From Atrina japonica (taxonomy: Eukaryota; Mollusca; Bivalvia; Pterioida; Pinnidae), in contig BROG01000111.1 of NCBI GenBank assembly GCA_030159075.1, positions 1,428,172 to 1,492,171 of the forward strand: DNA of 64,000 nt, written 5' to 3'. The stretch's first letter is position 1. Every line of letters starts with the position of its first letter. Position numbers and translations under genes: made by a program. Below the pieces are notes generated by a model. It saw only the letters and a program-made list of their open reading frames with translations. It was not told the origin of the DNA and did not search any database. Shown piece by piece: positions 37,349 to 50,699 of this stretch.

Positions 37349-38904
37349 AAAAGAGTGAAAATCCAATTTGCATATACGGTCCACATGCCCTCAGAATTTT
37401 ATGAGTTTGTAAAACTTTGACACGCGACATGATATTGTGTATATATAAGAATTTCCAAGCATATTTGAATAGCTTGGTGTTCAAATGTAAATTTCATTGT
37501 GACATGTTTACTAAAGTATTATAATCTTGACTTAGATCTGTCACTTTCTAATGGTCAATACCACTTAAATGTCCAAAATGTAGAAATGGATTGAAATACT
37601 GGACATGCTGCCTACTGGCCCCGTCTTTATCCATGAATTCAGATTTAGTTTCCGGATCTTGATCCAATTTTTAGCTGCTAAAATAAGGACAAGTTCAATT
37701 TTGTCAAAGTGTTCCAACATAACTTAGATGTAGGTCATTACGCTGACACAGTTGTGATATCAACAGTTAAACTATCAGAGCGTTTCACGAGGTATCAGCC
37801 TTTGCTCATCACTTTAAAAATGACAATGTACTATCAATGGTTTATGTAGTCGTCCTTTATTATCAGTCTGTTTAGTTTTAATGGGCTATATTTCTAAAAT
37901 CAGATGACAACCATCATCATTTAAATGCAAAAAAACACAAACAACAACAACACTTGACTTTGGTTCTAATGCGGAACGTGGAATTACTCTTAAATACTTT
38001 TTATGTTGTATACGTTAAATTAATCGTGTAATTCTGAGATCCGGAATACACAATAATAACTTTGTAAACTTTTTAAAGCGAAACCAAAAGTACCTATAAA
38101 CCAGAAACATAGAATGTGCTTGAGATTTCAGTTGAAAGATGAAATATTTTTATAAATGTATGTTCCGTAAATCGAATGTTCTTGTTTTTGCCGATGTTGT
38201 TAAACCATTATCGCTGCCAATTTCTAACACGCTAGTGGAATGTAAAACGTAACGGACTATCACTAAAAAGTGCACATCGTTTTCGTTTTTTCATACTTCC
38301 ATGACAGAAACAAAATAAAATTAATCGGTATGGTTTAATTCGGCCAACATTTTCCTGAATCTAAATGAAAAATAAAGTGTTTAACTAATATGCCCGCGTC
38401 TACGTGTTAGAGCGATATGCCCATTAATCAACATGGTATGATGTAGTTCAAGGTCAGTGTCACTCAATCCGTAATTATTTCTGTTATCGAGTTATGACAG
38501 AAAATGGGTCATGTGAAGTCCAATAGAAATACAGAAAAAAATAACGCTAAAACTTTAGTTAAATTTTTTCACTTATTGATTTGATGTATTGCGACATCGA
38601 CTTGATACATAACTAGATCGTACATCCGTTTGATATAAAGCTACATCGTTTTGATATGAACTGCATCGTACATCGGTTTGTTGTAAAACTTTATTAGTTT
38701 GATTAAGTATTGACTCTATATCTTTTCCGTGTCACTAGGAAATTACCTGAATGAAGATTGTGCATACTGTGTAATTCGCGATCATTCATTATCTTTCCAA
38801 GAAAGATAATGAATAGAATTAGGCGATTTGCAATTACATAAGGTTTACTGAATGTTGAAATGTAATCAGAGGGGATGAGAGTTTATAACTGGTTATATTT
38901 AATA
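37347..38904. other. Non-coding, no gene support
   Basis: Unique AT-rich sequence with no supported gene. A short perfect inverted repeat of ATTCATTATCTTTC with GAAAGATAATGAAT lies at about 38784-38813. Confidence 0.4.
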
Positions 38905-39075
38905 CATAGGCGTCGGAAGCAAATTGAAAGTGGGGGGGGGGCTAAACCAACTTAAAACACACACATGCCAGAAAAGTCTGGGGGCTAAGCCCCATTTTTC
39001 AACACCTATGTCTATCTTTGCAAAAAGGGGGGGGCTTAGCGCCCCCCCCCTAGCCCCCCGGTTCCGACGCCTATG
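38905..39075. mobile_element. CATAGGCGTCGGAA-TIR element, copy 4
   Basis: This is a complete 171-bp element, CATAGGCGTCGGAA...TTCCGACGCCTATG, with both TIRs intact. The flanks TAATA (38900-38904) and TAATG (39076-39080) fit a 5-bp duplication with one later change. Confidence 0.88.
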
Positions 39076-39208
39076 TAATGACTGTATGGATAATGTTCCC
39101 ACACGACCACAGTTTTACGAAATATTTACAAATAATCACTTCCCAAAGTTGCTCGGATACACAGTAAGTATTTTTCCAATATGTTGTTTCTGCATGGGTT
39201 TTATATAA

Positions 39209-39330
39209 GGAACCCAAAAACGCTTTTTAAACGTTAAAGGAACCCACAAAAACACTCGTTAAACTTTAAAGGAACCCACAAACACTTGTTAAACTTTAAA
39301 GGAACCCACAAACGCTTGTTAAACGTTAAA
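39209..39330. repeat. Tandem repeat, four units of about 30 bp
   Basis: The unit GGAACCCACAAACRCTTGTT followed by AAACTTTAAA is repeated four times (one unit of 32 bp). It lies 133 bp after the TIR element. Confidence 0.9.
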
Positions 39331-40564
39331 TGCTTTTAACAAACCCCATACATCTTATTTGTGGAAACATTTTTGATTTTAGAATGTAATGATATCAATC
39401 TTTCAGTAAATAACAACATTTGATGTTGGAAAAATGAAACTAGTTACATGTTCTTCTTTTGAAGGTTTTGCTGTTCATTCACAATAAGGCTTTAGCAAAT
39501 TTAAATACTCAGATATCAGATCTACAGAGATGTGCCAATCACTATCCTTATTTTCCTATATATTTCATATAAAACGGATTTTTAAAAATATATATTGTAA
39601 AGCCATTTCTTATCGTATTTCAATAGAATTTAAAATTTTCACTGTTTAACAAAGAATTACAGTTGCTTTGTATATTCCGATTTGAATTTGATGAAATATA
39701 GATTAAAATATTTATCTATTTAAACAGAAACTTGAATTTTGTGTTGAAATATCCCTATATATCACTGGGTATATAGGGATACTTTTTGTTTAAATTGTCA
39801 ATTTTTTTAAATTAAAAATGAGAAAATTACATCCCAATAAGCAATCTTTTTCCGTTTAACGATGAAAATTCTATTGAAATGTAATCACGATGTTGTTTTG
39901 GTAAAATATGGTTTTATATGAAATATATAATAAAGATGACAGCATCTGTAGACCAATGACACGTCTCTGTATTTGTACTGCCGTGTTCACATATGACTTG
40001 TGTCATTATTATAAGCTCACATGACATGACTATGTGAACTATACATATCATAGTTTAGTTTAAACATATTTTATTTCATTTCCAAAAATTGGACAGGGCT
40101 TAAAGTTTAACAATGTTATAGAAGCCATCTCTCCGTAAAGTATAAAAATGTCACGAACAGTGATGTATACACAAAATAGTTGCATAAATTTAGAGAGACT
40201 GAGAGAAAATATGTTTGTAATGAAACTTCCCAAATACTGAATGTAAATTTGAGTAGCCATAAACTGAAGGCGTCTTGATATATATTGACCACAGCACAGG
40301 GTTCGTAAAGAAGAGGATCCGAGATTACGCTACTAGTAAAACAACGTATTTGCGTTTGGAATATGTTATTTTTTGTTTCCCATAGAATTATAATTTTCAA
40401 TTTATTAATGTACACAAACTGTACATGTATTTTTGAAATGAGTGTTCAAGGGTTGGTATGAATATTTTTTCAACAGTTTTCTAATTGGAATAATATCTAG
40501 GTATGTGTTACTACGCAGGTTATAGCTGATTTACACACGCAGCCCAAACACACGTACCTTTGTA
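39331..40564. other. Non-coding, no gene support
   Basis: The overlapping minus-strand frames at 40060-40415 have no recognisable domain. Confidence 0.4.
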
Positions 40565-40715
40565 CGCTATATTTACTCTCTCTCTCTCCCTCTCTATCTC
40601 CATTGGTCGGATTTTTTTACATCGATTCACAAAATATGATAATTCATACATCACCATACGTACGTATGTACCTACCTATCTACATACATACATACCTACT
40701 TACCTATTTAACCCC

Positions 40716-40750
<35 letters not shown>

Positions 40751-40760
40751 CACACACACG
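40565..40760. repeat. (CT)n, TAC-rich tetranucleotide and (CA)n tracts
   Basis: A CT tract (40574-40598), a degenerate TACC/TACA/CGTA tetranucleotide region (40655-40705) and (CA)n (40717-40760) occur close together. Confidence 0.9.
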
Positions 40761-41343
40761 CACACAGAGAGACATTTAGGTTTTGACATATTTCATGAAA
40801 CGAGAGTTCATTTTTATGAGTAAAGCTGTGATTGTTTTTATGTGTATAACTAAATACCTTCAGAGTTTCTGATGACCTTCACCTCCACACGACATTATGG
40901 TGTGATGTATTACATATAGGCTTGTAAATTGATACTCTAATTGTTGTCACTTAAGAAAGCTATACTGGTTTGTAGGTCATTCCGATCTAGCATCTATAGC
41001 CTTCTTTCTGTGCATTGGTGTATATAAACGAGTACTATGCCATAGCTATTTTTAGTTTAGACTTTTAAAAAAGCTTTACTTTTTCTATAAACAGAAAGTC
41101 GCTCTAGTTTATGAATAATCTTACATTTTAAGTAAACAAATTCTCCAGAATAAACTTTTCTGATGCCAATGGAAATAATAGATATGTTCGGGTTACATAT
41201 AGCATGCTCAATGTAGAGTTTGACAATGAAATGTTTTATTTCGTTTCTCTTTTTCATTTCAATTTATTGGATAGAAGTACAGTATCGCGTACCTACAAGG
41301 TAATATTATGGTATATTCGCAACACGTGTTTCCTGAAGAACTG

Positions 41344-41625
41344 GAGCCGGCCTGGTTCAGTCGGTAGCGCGCTCGACTCTTCATCGTCAGGTTGTGAGTT
41401 CGAGTCCAGCCGGCGGCAGGTTGGTTTCCTGTCTGTCGGACGAGACAGTAAAAGCCGTGGTCCCGTGTCACAGAAGGTGTCGGCATGTTAAAGAACCCTC
41501 ACTGCTCAATGGCCGTAAGTGCCGAGCATAGGCCAAAATTTAAAGCCCTTCACCGGCATTTGGTGACGTCTCCGTATGAGTGAAATATTCTTGAGTGGGA
41601 CGTTAAACAACAATAAACAAACAAA
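41344..41625 (+). mobile_element. tRNA-derived SINE, full-length copy
   Basis: Same family as the 7697 copy: A box TGGTTCAGTCGGTAG, B box GAGTTCGAGTCC, identical body blocks and the CAATAAACAAACAAA tail. It is flanked by a perfect 11-bp duplication, CTGAAGAACTG (41333-41343 and 41626-41636). Confidence 0.93.
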
Positions 41626-41636
41626 CTGAAGAACTG

Positions 41637-43860
41637 AATACATTCGTCAGGAGGACAGTTATATATATATGAGGATCAGAAGATTTGCCATGGATGTTTT
41701 CTTTCAATTTCATTGAATTTGTTTATGCTGGTGAGGTATAGCCGGTAAAAGTACGCCATTGTAGGTTTTTACATAAACCCATTTTCTAATGAAATTCCCA
41801 GTCTATTTAGCTGAAAGCTTTCGTTCAAAGGGAGCTAGCTCTAAGCATTTGTCTTTGCTATTATCAGACTTTTAATCTGTTTGTGTTCCTAACATGTGAT
41901 AGACAGTGTATGTAGAAATAACTGAAATATGCTGAAAAATGCTTTTGTTACCGACGAGAATATTTTGTTACTGTACCATTTGAATACTAAAATTTAAAAA
42001 CAAACAATAGTTTGTTTACAAAGTACACCTCAGGGCATGTTTCTTCAATCATTGTTACGTTTTAAAGATGACGTTTTTACTGAACAAACAAGAACATTTT
42101 ACAAAAATAAAAGGACGAGACTAGAAGTTTATAGATTTAGTATCTTACATTATTGAAATACGTTGATAACTAAGACGCTCTGAAGGCTCATCATCGGTCT
42201 CACAAATGTAGTTATAATTATTAGTTAGTTCTAGGCCCTAATTAGGCTTAATGAGAATGCACATGCCCAAGTAGCTATGGCCGAATTTATTTGTGAACAT
42301 ATACGTGTACTTGATGCACTAAATAAATAATCAAACACAGGTGTGTTCAGTCAAAACGGAAATTTCCAACCTTGTGGCAAGAATCTCGGAAGACCCTCGG
42401 ATTCAGATAGTCCGATTCTTACCACTCGAACGGAGATTTCTTTATCAACTCAACACCCACCCACCCCCATGTAAGATTCTATTAGTTACTTTTATACCAA
42501 CTTTGTTAATATTTTAATGATTAAATTATTCAGCAGATTAAATAGTATCTTTATACGAATAAAATAATTGTGTAAATTATATAATGAAAATTATAAGTTC
42601 ATAGATTTCTCTTTAAATATGCCTTCGTTATCTTTTGAATATGTTCATTAAAACATTGACGTTTTCTGGTAATTGGAGGTTTTCATTGTCACAATAAATG
42701 AATGGCTTTACCTCTGTCGCAGTAAAAGTATACATTAGTTCTGATTTTAACGCTAATATATAGATGTAAACCAACTTAGCGTTTTAATGGCGATGTAAAC
42801 TATCTATAGATCTATTTTGCATTCTCAACAATAAGCGCCTGACAAGTCACAGCAAGTTGCTGAAACTAAGTTAATGTATTCGATCGTTCCCTATAAAAAT
42901 AAATCGGGATATTTATAATGTATTCAGCAAATTCTCACTTCCGTGTCAGAAACAGTTTGCTGAAATAAACATACTTATAGATTTATAATAAAACACAACT
43001 GTCGCGTGAATGGTCGGCTATAGCAACAGAAGAGAGTATATAGGTCATTTTATAAACATGTCATCTCAATATCAAGTTTAATACTAACTCATCCTTGCAC
43101 GGGATGTTCAAAATTAAATAATGATATCACAAGAGGGGTCAGGTTTGTCTCTTATAGCCACAGTACATAGTAAAAAGAAGTAACTTCGAGGACCTGACGA
43201 CTTCAGAGCATAAAAGTTATATCAATATCTTGGTTTCCAGTTGCATATGAGATAAAATCTCGCGAGACGCTTCGTGAGTCCAATAAAACAGTTGTTTGCA
43301 CTATGAGAACAATGCACCGTGATCAATAGATACAAGAACGAGTGCACAAATCAATATTGGATTTGCACCGGATTACAATGGATCAAATGACCTTAAGATG
43401 CTGTCCATTTTATGGTTATTGAAATGATGAATTTTCTTGTTAAAACATTTTAAATTCATTTACACAATTTTATTTATGATATTCGGATACATATCAGTTA
43501 AAGTCTTGACTTTTTAAAAATACGCACACATTATTTTTACAAAACTTTTAAATTGAAAATAATGAGTGATCTTATAAATGAAAGAGAGAACAATTTCATA
43601 AAATAGATTAATATAATAATAAATAATGTTTTGCATTTCAATTTCTTTTTAAAAATCTGCATTACGAATATATGCGCTAAAATATCGTCATATCAACTGC
43701 ATTTTGCAAGTCATTTTTTTCTGATCGCACTAGATAATTATACGCATTCAATGTGTCGCGTGTTCTTAGGTCGCGTAACGTGGAAAGGGATACTTGCTTA
43801 TTTTTAGGGATTCAGCAATGCCATTGGATGTAATTTCACTTGTCAACATACTTACGCGGA
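41637..43860. other. Non-coding, no gene support
   Basis: No supported gene or clear repeat. Confidence 0.4.
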
Positions 43861-43894
43861 ATGATGATGATGATGATGATGATGATGATGGTGA
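43861..43894. repeat. (ATG)n microsatellite
   Basis: About ten ATG units, the last with one change. Confidence 0.9.
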
Positions 43895-44084
43895 TACTAA
43901 AATATCTAGATAACCCAATAGATATTAGACATTAATCAGGCGATACAATCTGTTAATATGCTTCGCGTTACCACAAATTTGAAGTACGACTGATATGCGA
44001 AAACCTTGATTTGTTATTACATGCATTTATTCTTTGGCATTGTATGATACCACTTTTTTAGGCATTTATTTAACATTCAACTGA

Positions 44085-44117
44085 TGAAGTCTTATTGAAA
44101 AAACAGTCGTCTTGAGC
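44085..44117 (+). ncRNA. Decayed hammerhead-ribozyme-like sequence
   Basis: It has ATTCAA, then CTGATGA, and ends GTCGTC followed by TTGAGC, in the order of the 54443 element. GAAA is replaced by AAAA and the length is reduced, so the core is broken. It shares TATGATACCACTTT about 40 nt upstream with the 26445 copy, which supports common descent. Confidence 0.4.
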
Positions 44118-45216
44118 ATTTGTTTTGGCTTCTTTTGTTAATGGTATTCTGGGTTTTTTTTAAGATTGGTCAATGAAATTCATTGTGAATATATTGAATT
44201 ATAAGAAAGTAAAACTAAATATAAATCTTTTGTATTAAGGGGATGGATATGCCGGTATAATAACAGAAAGGAGGTAAACACATTCATGAAAATTCTTAAA
44301 TTCCTATATATTTTTGTGGCTTGAGAAACCCAGTTTGACAACTATTCACTCGCAACTGATTTATTCAACCTTGCTATTTTTATGCACAACACAATGGATC
44401 TGGCTTTAAGTTCACAACATATATAGAAATATAAGATTTTGTATGCCTGTGTATATCTTTAATTTGTTTTTGTGCATCAGTACAAGTAGTAAATGTAGAA
44501 AAAATTGATTTTTTGGGGGGAGGGGAGGGGTTTAAACATAGCTAATGTTCACTATTTTATATATTAGTGGTTATTTTACTGTAGGGTGTAATATCAACAA
44601 TTGAAATCATGATACAGTGCCATTTGATTTCCGATGTCGATGTGTGTACGGGTAATATGTCTTCTTTAAATAATATTTATTTTAGAATTGAAAATCAAAT
44701 ATGATACTATTCAAATCTATATCGAATATAAAATTGGTAAAATCTTGAAGAATATATCTATATGTAGTAAAACCCAATTCGGTATTCCACATAGGTATGT
44801 ACATTCGAGTTGATAGATCAATGATGCCAAGTGAAACAAAATTAGGAAGATATTTGTTTGTGAGCGAGTTTGTATTGAAATATATTTTCCAGCAACACAA
44901 ACTGAGACTTTTCATCTCTGTTGGATCATGCAAAATCATTTAAATGACCTGTTTATCTTCTTACAAAAGAGATATTCAGCTAGCCCTGTTGTTTTAAATT
45001 TTGAATTTAAGTCTATTGGGTTTGACTCAATTCATTGAATGCATTGTTGTTGCTTTATCGACTAAGTTACTCGCCACAAGATAAACTTTCACTACAAACA
45101 GTATATAAAAGGATCATATTTTTTCTCGAAATTTCAGATATCTAATCGGGGAGAATAACAAAATTATAATCAAATTTGTTTGTAATATGATTTGGATTTC
45201 TAAAGGATTTACATAT
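44118..45216. other. Non-coding, no gene support
   Basis: Includes a G-rich run near 44514-44530. No gene is recognised. Confidence 0.4.
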
Positions 45217-45386
45217 TATAGGCGTCGGAAGCAAATTGAAAGTGGGGGGCTAAACCAACTTAAAACACACACATACGCCAGAAACGTCTGGGAGCTAAGC
45301 CCCAATTTTCAACACCTAGGTTTATCTTTGCAAAAAACTGGGGGGGGGGGTGAGTCCCCCCTAGCCCCCCGGTTCCGACGCCTATG
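45217..45386. mobile_element. CATAGGCGTCGGAA-TIR element, copy 5
   Basis: This 170-bp copy has the left TIR starting TATAGGCGTCGGAA (one change) and the right TIR TTCCGACGCCTATG. It is flanked by a perfect 5-bp duplication, CATAT (45212-45216 and 45387-45391). Confidence 0.9.
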
Positions 45387-47066
45387 CATATACTGTCTGC
45401 TGTTCATTTGCTATTACATCATTATTACATCCTCCCTCCGAGAAATGCTTTTGAGCTGATTCCATGTGTGTAGTTCAAATGGTCGTTTGGAAATTTTTGT
45501 ACAGAAGTGATGCACCACACACGCACACACACACACGTAGCAAAAAAAAGAAGAAAACAAAATACAAAATGTATATAACATGTGCGTAAGTGGCATACAT
45601 GATTTGATCGGTATTATAATAATAGTTAAACAGTAAAAGAAAAATATGAACTCTAATCATAAAACTCAGTTAAATACAGTCTAAGAATTGCTTCGGGACA
45701 CAAGAATTGACCTTAAACTTTTAAATTGTTTTTGTATTTTTTTTTCGTTTCTATAAATGTTTGTATAGCTCAGTAACGTATACTTGCTATGTAACGTTTT
45801 GTCTAAAAAGAAGGACAGTTCAATGCAGTTAAGGTCAGAACGTACGATTAAATGTTTAAAACGCAGATAACGAGTACTTAGCATTGATTTCCAGTCGCCG
45901 CAGATAACAACAAGGAAACAATCAAGATACTACGTCCATGCTAATTCTTCTCTATTTGTTTAACATTGCTAGTCTGTAGTTTTTGTGCTAGGGTAATTAC
46001 GCGAATAGATTGTGCAATGCTGTGAGAAATTTACGTCAAATCGCACAGTTATCAGAGGCGGATTGTTAATGTTACAAGTATGAGCAGGGATTTGTTGTAA
46101 AACGATTATCTGTTATTTACCCAGAGATATTGCAATAAGTTATACAACATTTCTTAACGCTGTGCACTGGTACGTAAAACACATTTTCGACGAGTGATAT
46201 ATTCCCTTTTATTTAAATTCTGTCCACGATTGCAATTTGTGTAGTTTCTGAGTCCTTTTCAATATTCATCAACTTTGCCAGGTGTTTGTCAATATAATTT
46301 AAGATAGGTAGAAAGATAAATAGTCAGAAAATAATAGAGCAGAATGGATATTGACAAATAAAGTACAAATCCACACAGTTCATGGAGTGCAGAAAATTCC
46401 AGGTTCATAAAGTACACCTTTGGTTTATAACAGATATCTTGTTTTTACATTCGCTTCGACTAGAAAATGGCTTTAAAATGCCGTTGTAAATTCAGATGTA
46501 TGTTTACATTTTTGTTTATTTTTCGTGTATTGTCAATTAATACAGTGAATAACATTTTAAGTTAAAATACATATAAATAAATTGTGATTAAAAGATAAAA
46601 ATTAAAATTTTATGAACCTCTGTCAAGTAAGTTGGAAATTTGTATTGCAAATGTGTCGTTTCTTACAGTAGCATATGTATGACTGTCGTATTAAACAAAA
46701 TAACAGCTGCAAAATTAAATTACAGCATAAAATTTGCGAAAAAAACAAAACATTTGATCAAAAATTGAAATTATATGCGTTCTTCAATACTAGATGTTTA
46801 TAAAAATTCAAAAGTTTGACTAAAGATTATTTCACGATTTTCGATCTTGATTTAATACTTTGATATACATAATTTCATGAAGCTACCAAGAATATAAAGG
46901 TCATACAAATGGCTACCCATGATTGGCACTCCGATAAAGCCGTCAAAGTCAAAACAAGTTGAAATATGCTGGTTTATTATTAAAAGTTCATTAAAACTTG
47001 ATTCTGAACACTAGATTCTGTACCTAAGTAGCTTTAAAAATTCTGAATTAGATGGACTATTTACAT

Positions 47067-47067
<1 letters not shown>
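45387..47067. other. Non-coding, no gene support
   Basis: Only a short (CA)n at about 45519-45536 is notable. Confidence 0.4.
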
Positions 47068-47110
<43 letters not shown>

Positions 47111-47143
47111 TAGATAGATATAGATATATTACTCGGCCATCTA

Positions 47144-47214
<71 letters not shown>

Positions 47215-47228
47215 GTAGATGGCCGAGT
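47068..47228. repeat. (TA)n/(GATA)n tract and cruciform-capable inverted repeat
   Basis: ACTCGGCCATCTACG (47131-47145) and its perfect complement CGTAGATGGCCGAGT (47214-47228) flank about 34 TA units, so the block can form a long hairpin. A second (TA)n and (GATA)n tract precedes it at 47068-47125. Confidence 0.9.
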
Positions 47229-47275
47229 GGTTATAGGGCGTCGAGCACTGAATCCAGGTGGTTGTTGCCATAGAC
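47213..47275 (+). other. tRNA-Leu/Ser-like head fragment (A box)
   Basis: GTAGATGGCCGAGTGGTTATAGGGC matches the 5' end and A box (TGGCCGAGTGG) of class II tRNAs. The B-box region that should follow is not recognisable, so this is a fragment or SINE head rather than a tRNA gene. An inverted A-box copy lies on the other side of the TA tract. Confidence 0.5.
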
Positions 47276-48659
47276 CGGACGGGGCAAAATGAGTTTGTAG
47301 GTGCCGTACATTTCCGTATTTGTGCTTTTAACGACTACAATAGACATTTGTAAAAGGTGAGATAAATGTTTTGAAAGCTTTGTTTATACATGTGTTTTAA
47401 AAGTGTTATAAAGTTTTAATGAAATTGCATTCTTCGAGAAATACACTAAATTTTGACTGTTGCACTTTGCAGAACCCTGGGTAACAGTTATTTCAGTTTT
47501 AAGAATTTACCCGTATAATCCTACAAACCAAAAAAAGACTGGTCTAAACAACAGAAAAGAGCATTCCATTTCGATATCTAGGGGTAAAAGTGTTAAATCA
47601 AACTACATAAACTATATAGATTTAATTTTCAGTGAATCATAGATCAAATGTTGACAACATCACTCGTGCGTAGGAATATATTGAGTGCAGCTAGTGTATA
47701 ACAGTGCGGTATCATTTTAATACGTGTGAACAAGCACGAATTCTAACATGCTAATTGTGCGTGGAAATGAAGTGAAATTCTGGAAAGTTGAATGCGAAAT
47801 TATTCCTGTGTTCGGAATGACTGGAAGGAAAAGGATATGAACTAAAGAAAAATTTCAAAACTGTTTTGTGCCCATCTTTTACGATTTTCATTATTACGTC
47901 ATTAGAGTGACAGTGCAGTAACGTAATGTTTACTGTCAGAAAGATAGCCCATCGGTGTTGGGCGTAGCCTACTCACAAAATTGGTTTTATCGCATTTACA
48001 ATAATTTGTTCAGCTAATGAAATGTATACTAACCGTATTATACCTGTGAACGCTGAACTCTTATGAAACAGATTAGGTGGCGAGGTCCTAATCTTGTCAA
48101 TATCTTTTATCAGGTAATTGCTCTCTAATCTCTTATATTGTCATTGATTGTCTGTCAAAATGTCTACCTGTCTTCTGATATCAAATATTTATTCAAACTG
48201 TCCCGTTATCTTGTGCTCTGTATGATACACAAAAATGGAATGAACAATTAAAGTTAATTCATATCTTACACATAAGCAAACATCATACATGTATATTGCA
48301 CACCAAAAGCGCATGCATGCTATCTAAGTTTAACCTAATATTTCTTGTTAAACTCAGTTTTTTTTCAGTTAGTCCAATTTTCGAGAAAAAAAACTAATTT
48401 TAAATCATGAATGTGATTATGTTGTTAAAATTGCAATTAACAGTAAAAGGAAACTAGGTTTAACTGCGCTAAAATGACTTAAAACAAACGGCAAAATCAC
48501 AAAAAAATAGTTAAAGTTTGGTTTTCTTCAGTTAATATCATTCCTGGGAAAAACTATGTTTGATTATTTTTGCAATGCGATTTTTTTCGCAGCTAAAACT
48601 AAAACTAAGAAAAACTATATTTAATTCAATAGTGTGATGTTTTCAATATAAAAAAAAAC
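47276..48659. other. Non-coding, no gene support
   Basis: No supported gene. Loosely repeated AAACTA(T/G)GTTTAA-type motifs occur at 48330-48640 in both orientations. Confidence 0.4.
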
Positions 48660-48793
48660 TTAGATACCAAAGTATAAATGCTGAGGATATCAAAGATACA
48701 TGTACAAATCTGGTGAATATTGGACAAACACGGTTCGTTGAAAATCCAGAGAAGAGATCAGGTGCCAAGGAGGAGTAAGCATGTGACCGGCCA
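48660..48793 (-). mobile_element. Penelope-like element 3' tail, copy C
   Basis: A short, diverged 3' end: AGATACCAAAGTATAAATGC, GGACAAACACGG, GATCAGGTGCC and GGAGGAGTAAGCAT. It is minus-oriented. Confidence 0.8.
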
Positions 48794-50187
48794 CAAGTTA
48801 AAACACTACAACAGAATGTTTTTTTCTTGTTCCATCCTGTCTATGAGATTCGTCAAAATATGACACCGTAAAATCGTTTAATTCGCATAAATCCAATACG
48901 GCCGTCATTGTCACCATTATGTTATACTGTTTTCCAAAATATTGATTGACCAATGTCAACTCACTATGGCACACTGAAATCATAATAACCTGTTTTAGTT
49001 TTTACACTTTCGGTGCTGTCAGGGTTTTCTGGTGAGTGGAATGGTTTATCAGCGTTATCTTGAGGACAATTCTGTTATGACAGTGTTGATGGAACAGATA
49101 ATCATATTCGGCATGATGATAAACCTGTTTAAGGCATTGCCATCATTCAAATTTAATCTATTAACTCTCTCTCCAACATATTTCCCCCTATATGTTATAT
49201 TCCATCAAATCAATCTTTAACAACCACCGGCTTTATCATGTACATGTTATGTTAACATATATTTGATACTACTGAATAATCGTAACTACATCATATAAAA
49301 AATATATCATGACATGGCATTGTTGTAACATCAAAGATGATATAAATATGATCGGCCTCAACCTGTTAGGTTAAAAACAAGAACCAGCCATTCTTTTGAC
49401 TAGATCACTTACTGTGGTATTAAAATTTAGGAAAATGTCTTCCCGGAGACAATTTACCCGTCGATCCAGTCGCCGTCTGCTGTTGTATGCAAGATCAGTC
49501 AGATAACTTATCTTTCTGTACAAAATTCGCCATACAAACCTGGTGATAGATGGATAGACTTTAACAGCAAGAAGATCCTGCATAATCACTGCTATATACA
49601 CGGTGGTATAATTTTCGCGATTGAAGCGACAGTGTGATTTGAAAATGAAGTGAAACTTTCTTCAAGAAATGCGGGTTTGGCGTTATCTAGGAAGGCGTTA
49701 TAACGGGGATGAACTGTATATATATTGAAACATGAACATTCATGATACTATGACCGCACGCATTATATCCATCTTTGGCGTGTGTCTTTACTTGCACAAT
49801 GTATATATAATTAACGCCAACTCGCTTTGCTACATTTTTTATAAACTTATTTATATACAAATATACATATATACTGTACACATGTTGAATTGTAATTCTG
49901 TGTCCAGGTATTAACTCTTGACTCCAAACTTTCAATTCACAACTCTACTTCTCAACTGACACTTACTCTATCTGAACTGACCTCTTAATTCTAAAACAAA
50001 GTTAATAACAATTCACGCATTTGTATCTACATGTGTAAATGATTGTACTTCTGATAATTTAGCAACAAAAAGGTAATTAATATGTTTCTAATCATCTTTA
50101 AGTGAAAGCTTAATTGACTGCATCATTTGTAACATCTGTAGTTGTAGTGCACAGAAGTGTTTGTCTTGTAAATACACAACAATAAAT
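48794..50187. other. Non-coding, no gene support
   Basis: Short frames only, none recognisable. Confidence 0.4.
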
Positions 50188-50699
50188 TGGGATTTCGGCT
50201 TTCCAATCGTAAATTTTCCACATTAAAGTAGTAATATCCCTCACTCACCTGCATATGGAGTTTATATTTCACAAATGATCCGATATGCCAGGGCGTGCAC
50301 AACATATGAAGATTTCATATACAGAGGTAAACTACTCACTGACAAATAATTGACACAGGGATATCGAAAACCGCGTTTAATGTCAACGTTCCGCAAATTT
50401 TATGGTCGGTATAATAGTCTTGTTTGCGACTACTCTGTTTCACTCAGTGAAATGTTGAGTTACCTTTTCGTTGGCGGTTGTTGAGACGTCTGTACCAATA
50501 GTGACAAGGATACACTCCTCACGTGTTTCATTGGACTTGACTGTGGACTCATGGCGGGTGTGACCGGTCGACAGGGGATGCTTACTCCTCCATGGCTCCT
50601 GATCCCACCTCTTGGTTTCCAGAGGTCCGGGTTTGTCCATTTTTACCGGATTTGTATCTATGTCCTGGACATTCTATTGATTTATACTTTGGTATCTAA
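50188..50699 (+). pseudogene. Penelope-like element copy D, RT C-terminus and 3' tail
   Basis: Nearly identical to the end of copy E (59400-59910). It starts within the reverse transcriptase C-terminal part (FPIVNFPH region) and runs through the shared stop to the 3' end at TACTTTGGTATCT. A one-base loss early in the fragment breaks the frame. The close match to copy E implies both derive from recent activity of the same source. Confidence 0.88.
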
